A stretch of DNA of 7,652 bases from assembly GCA_030146745.1 (NCBI GenBank), contig JASLBD010000460.1:1-7652 (forward strand), written 5' to 3'. The position numbers were made by a program, and so were the translations under genes. Of the stretch, positions 6,890 through 7,652 are shown one piece after another. The notes beneath the pieces are model-generated. The model was not told the DNA's origin, ran no database searches, and worked only from the letters and a program-made list of their open reading frames with translations. This stretch comes from Allosphingosinicella sp. (GTDB lineage Bacteria > Pseudomonadota > Alphaproteobacteria > Sphingomonadales > Sphingomonadaceae). The first letter of the stretch is position 1. Each line of letters opens with the position of its first letter.

Positions 6890-6899
6890 GACGGGGCAT

Positions 6900-7652
6900 T
6901 CAGCAATCCATCTGGGTCAGGACGAAGGCATAGGCTTCGGCGAGCTCGCGGAGTCGCTCCCAACGGCCCGATTTGCCGCCATGGCCGGCGCCCATGTTGA
7001 TCTTGAGGAGAAGGAGATTGTCGTCGGTGCGGGTGGCACGGAGCTTCGCGGCCCATTTGGCCGGTTCCCAATAGGTGACCCTCGGGTCGTTGAGGCCGCC
7101 GGTGATCAGCATCGGCGGATAGGCCTGGGGCGCGACCCGGTCGTAGGGGCTGTAGCCGCGGATCAGCTCGAACGCGGCCTTGTCCTCAATCGGATTGCCC
7201 CATTCGGTCCATTCTCCCGGCGTGAGCGGGAGGCTCTCGTCCAGCAGGGTGTTGAGGACGTCGACGAACGGCACGTCGGCGACCACCGCCCCCCACAATT
7301 CCGGATCGGTGTTGACCGCCACCCCCATCAGCTCGCCGCCGGCCGAGCCGCCGGAGATGGCGATCCTGCCCGGACGGCTGAAGCCCTCGGCGATCAGGCC
7401 CCTGGCGACGTCGACGAAGTCGTTGAAGGTGTTGACCCTGTTTTCGAGCTTGCCCTGAAGGAACCAGTCGTAGCCGAGGTCGTCGCCGCCGCGGATATGG
7501 GCGATGGCATAAGCATAGCCCCGGTCGAGGAGGCTGATCGCGCTGGTCGAGAAGCTCGGCGGCACGGCATAGCCATAGGCGCCGTAGGCGTAGAGGAAGA
7601 GCTTGCCCTCGCCGTCCTTGCGGAAGCCCTTGCGGTAGACGATCGAGACCGG
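6900..7652 (-). CDS. ptrB: Oligopeptidase B-like serine peptidase (S9A prolyl oligopeptidase family), C-terminal part
   Basis: The last 250 codons of a gene whose 5' end lies beyond the right edge. The fragment is the alpha/beta-hydrolase catalytic domain; the beta-propeller that normally precedes it is outside the window. In fragment numbering, it begins with PVSIVYRKGF and the oxyanion-side block LYAYGAYGYA (about 20-29). These are followed by HIRGGDDLGYDW, the nucleophile elbow SGGSAGGELMG (Ser 103), LTPGEWTEWGNP, SPYD, GLNDPRVTYWEPAKW (catalytic Asp 189) and GAGHGGKSGR (catalytic His 224). The full Ser-Asp-His set is therefore present. YWEPAKW and GHGGKSGR are closer to oligopeptidase B, which cuts short peptides after Arg or Lys, than to true prolyl oligopeptidase. 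It converges on the polysaccharide cluster and is separated from it by the palindromic element, so it is probably functionally unrelated. Confidence 0.92.
   Translation of the reverse strand, partial: PVSIVYRKGFRKDGEGKLFLYAYGAYGYAVPPSFSTSAISLLDRGYAYAIAHIRGGDDLGYDWFLQGKLENRVNTFNDFVDVARGLIAEGFSRPGRIAISGGSAGGELMGVAVNTDPELWGAVVADVPFVDVLNTLLDESLPLTPGEWTEWGNPIEDKAAFELIRGYSPYDRVAPQAYPPMLITGGLNDPRVTYWEPAKWAAKLRATRTDDNLLLLKINMGAGHGGKSGRWERLRELAEAYAFVLTQMDC

Larger units (their letters stand above)
6806..6894. repeat. Composite palindromic intergenic element (REP-like), two hairpins
   Basis: Left arm 6806-6843 and right arm 6857-6894 are reverse complements at 33 of 38 positions when aligned by eye without gaps. 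The 13-bp centre (6844-6856) contains the small palindrome GGCGCC. Each arm also contains its own 8-bp perfect stem with a 4-nt loop. The element fills most of the gap between two convergent genes, beginning 13 nt after one stop and ending 6 nt before the other. No T-run follows either hairpin, so it does not look like a standard intrinsic terminator, but it could block readthrough or protect mRNA 3' ends from both sides. From memory, CCCAGCGAAGGCTGGG cores are frequent between genes in sphingomonads; the copy number here is unknown. Confidence 0.75.

Noticed and set aside
6742..7071. Short minus-strand and plus-strand open frames across the intergenic gap
   Set aside because: They read through the palindromic repeat and into the flanking genes on the wrong frame or strand, with no start signal. 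I treat them as repeat-derived artefacts.

Overview
The window is a high-GC bacterial segment whose first 6.8 kb is the downstream part of an exopolysaccharide or capsule gene cluster of the Wzx/Wzy type. The last 0.75 kb is an unrelated, convergent peptidase gene. The overall character suggests an alphaproteobacterium of the Sphingomonadales: very GC-rich third codon positions, frequent GTG starts, a Gly-Tyr repeat tail on a Wzc/CpsD-like kinase, and a palindromic CCCAGCG-AAGG-CTGGG type intergenic repeat. That assignment is inference from sequence character, not from a marker gene.

Layout of the plus strand: (1) the last 36 codons of a gene ending in a Gly-Tyr repeat, probably a bacterial tyrosine kinase / chain-length regulator (1-112); (2) a membrane-anchored TPR protein with a beta-rich C-terminal domain (115-1344); (3) a polytopic O-antigen ligase/polymerase-family protein, the likely Wzy (1341-2714); (4) RmlC, dTDP-4-dehydrorhamnose 3,5-epimerase (2755-3303); (5) a Wzx-like polysaccharide flippase (3328-4797); (6) a zinc-ribbon class I SAM-dependent methyltransferase (4794-5783); (7) a GT2 glycosyltransferase (5780-6793). 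Genes 2/3, 5/6 and 6/7 overlap by exactly 4 bp (GTGA or ATGA). The remaining gaps are 2, 40 and 24 bp, so the block reads as one polycistronic unit. No promoter is visible inside it.

Together the genes cover precursor supply (RmlC), sugar transfer (GT2), modification (methyltransferase), flipping (Wzx), polymerisation (Wzy) and length or export control (kinase tail, perhaps the TPR protein). The initiating transferase, the outer-membrane exporter and RmlA/B/D are not in the window.

The 106-bp gap after the glycosyltransferase is almost filled by an 89-bp imperfect palindrome made of two strong hairpins. It separates the cluster from the minus-strand gene (6900-7652), which encodes the C-terminal catalytic part of an oligopeptidase B-like serine peptidase and runs off the window edge.

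I see no tRNA, rRNA, CRISPR array, transposase or phage gene, and no gene-free stretch longer than about 106 bp. I find no clear evidence of a wholly new system. The least-described parts are the TPR/beta-domain protein, the variable-looking Tyr-repeat tail and the palindromic element.
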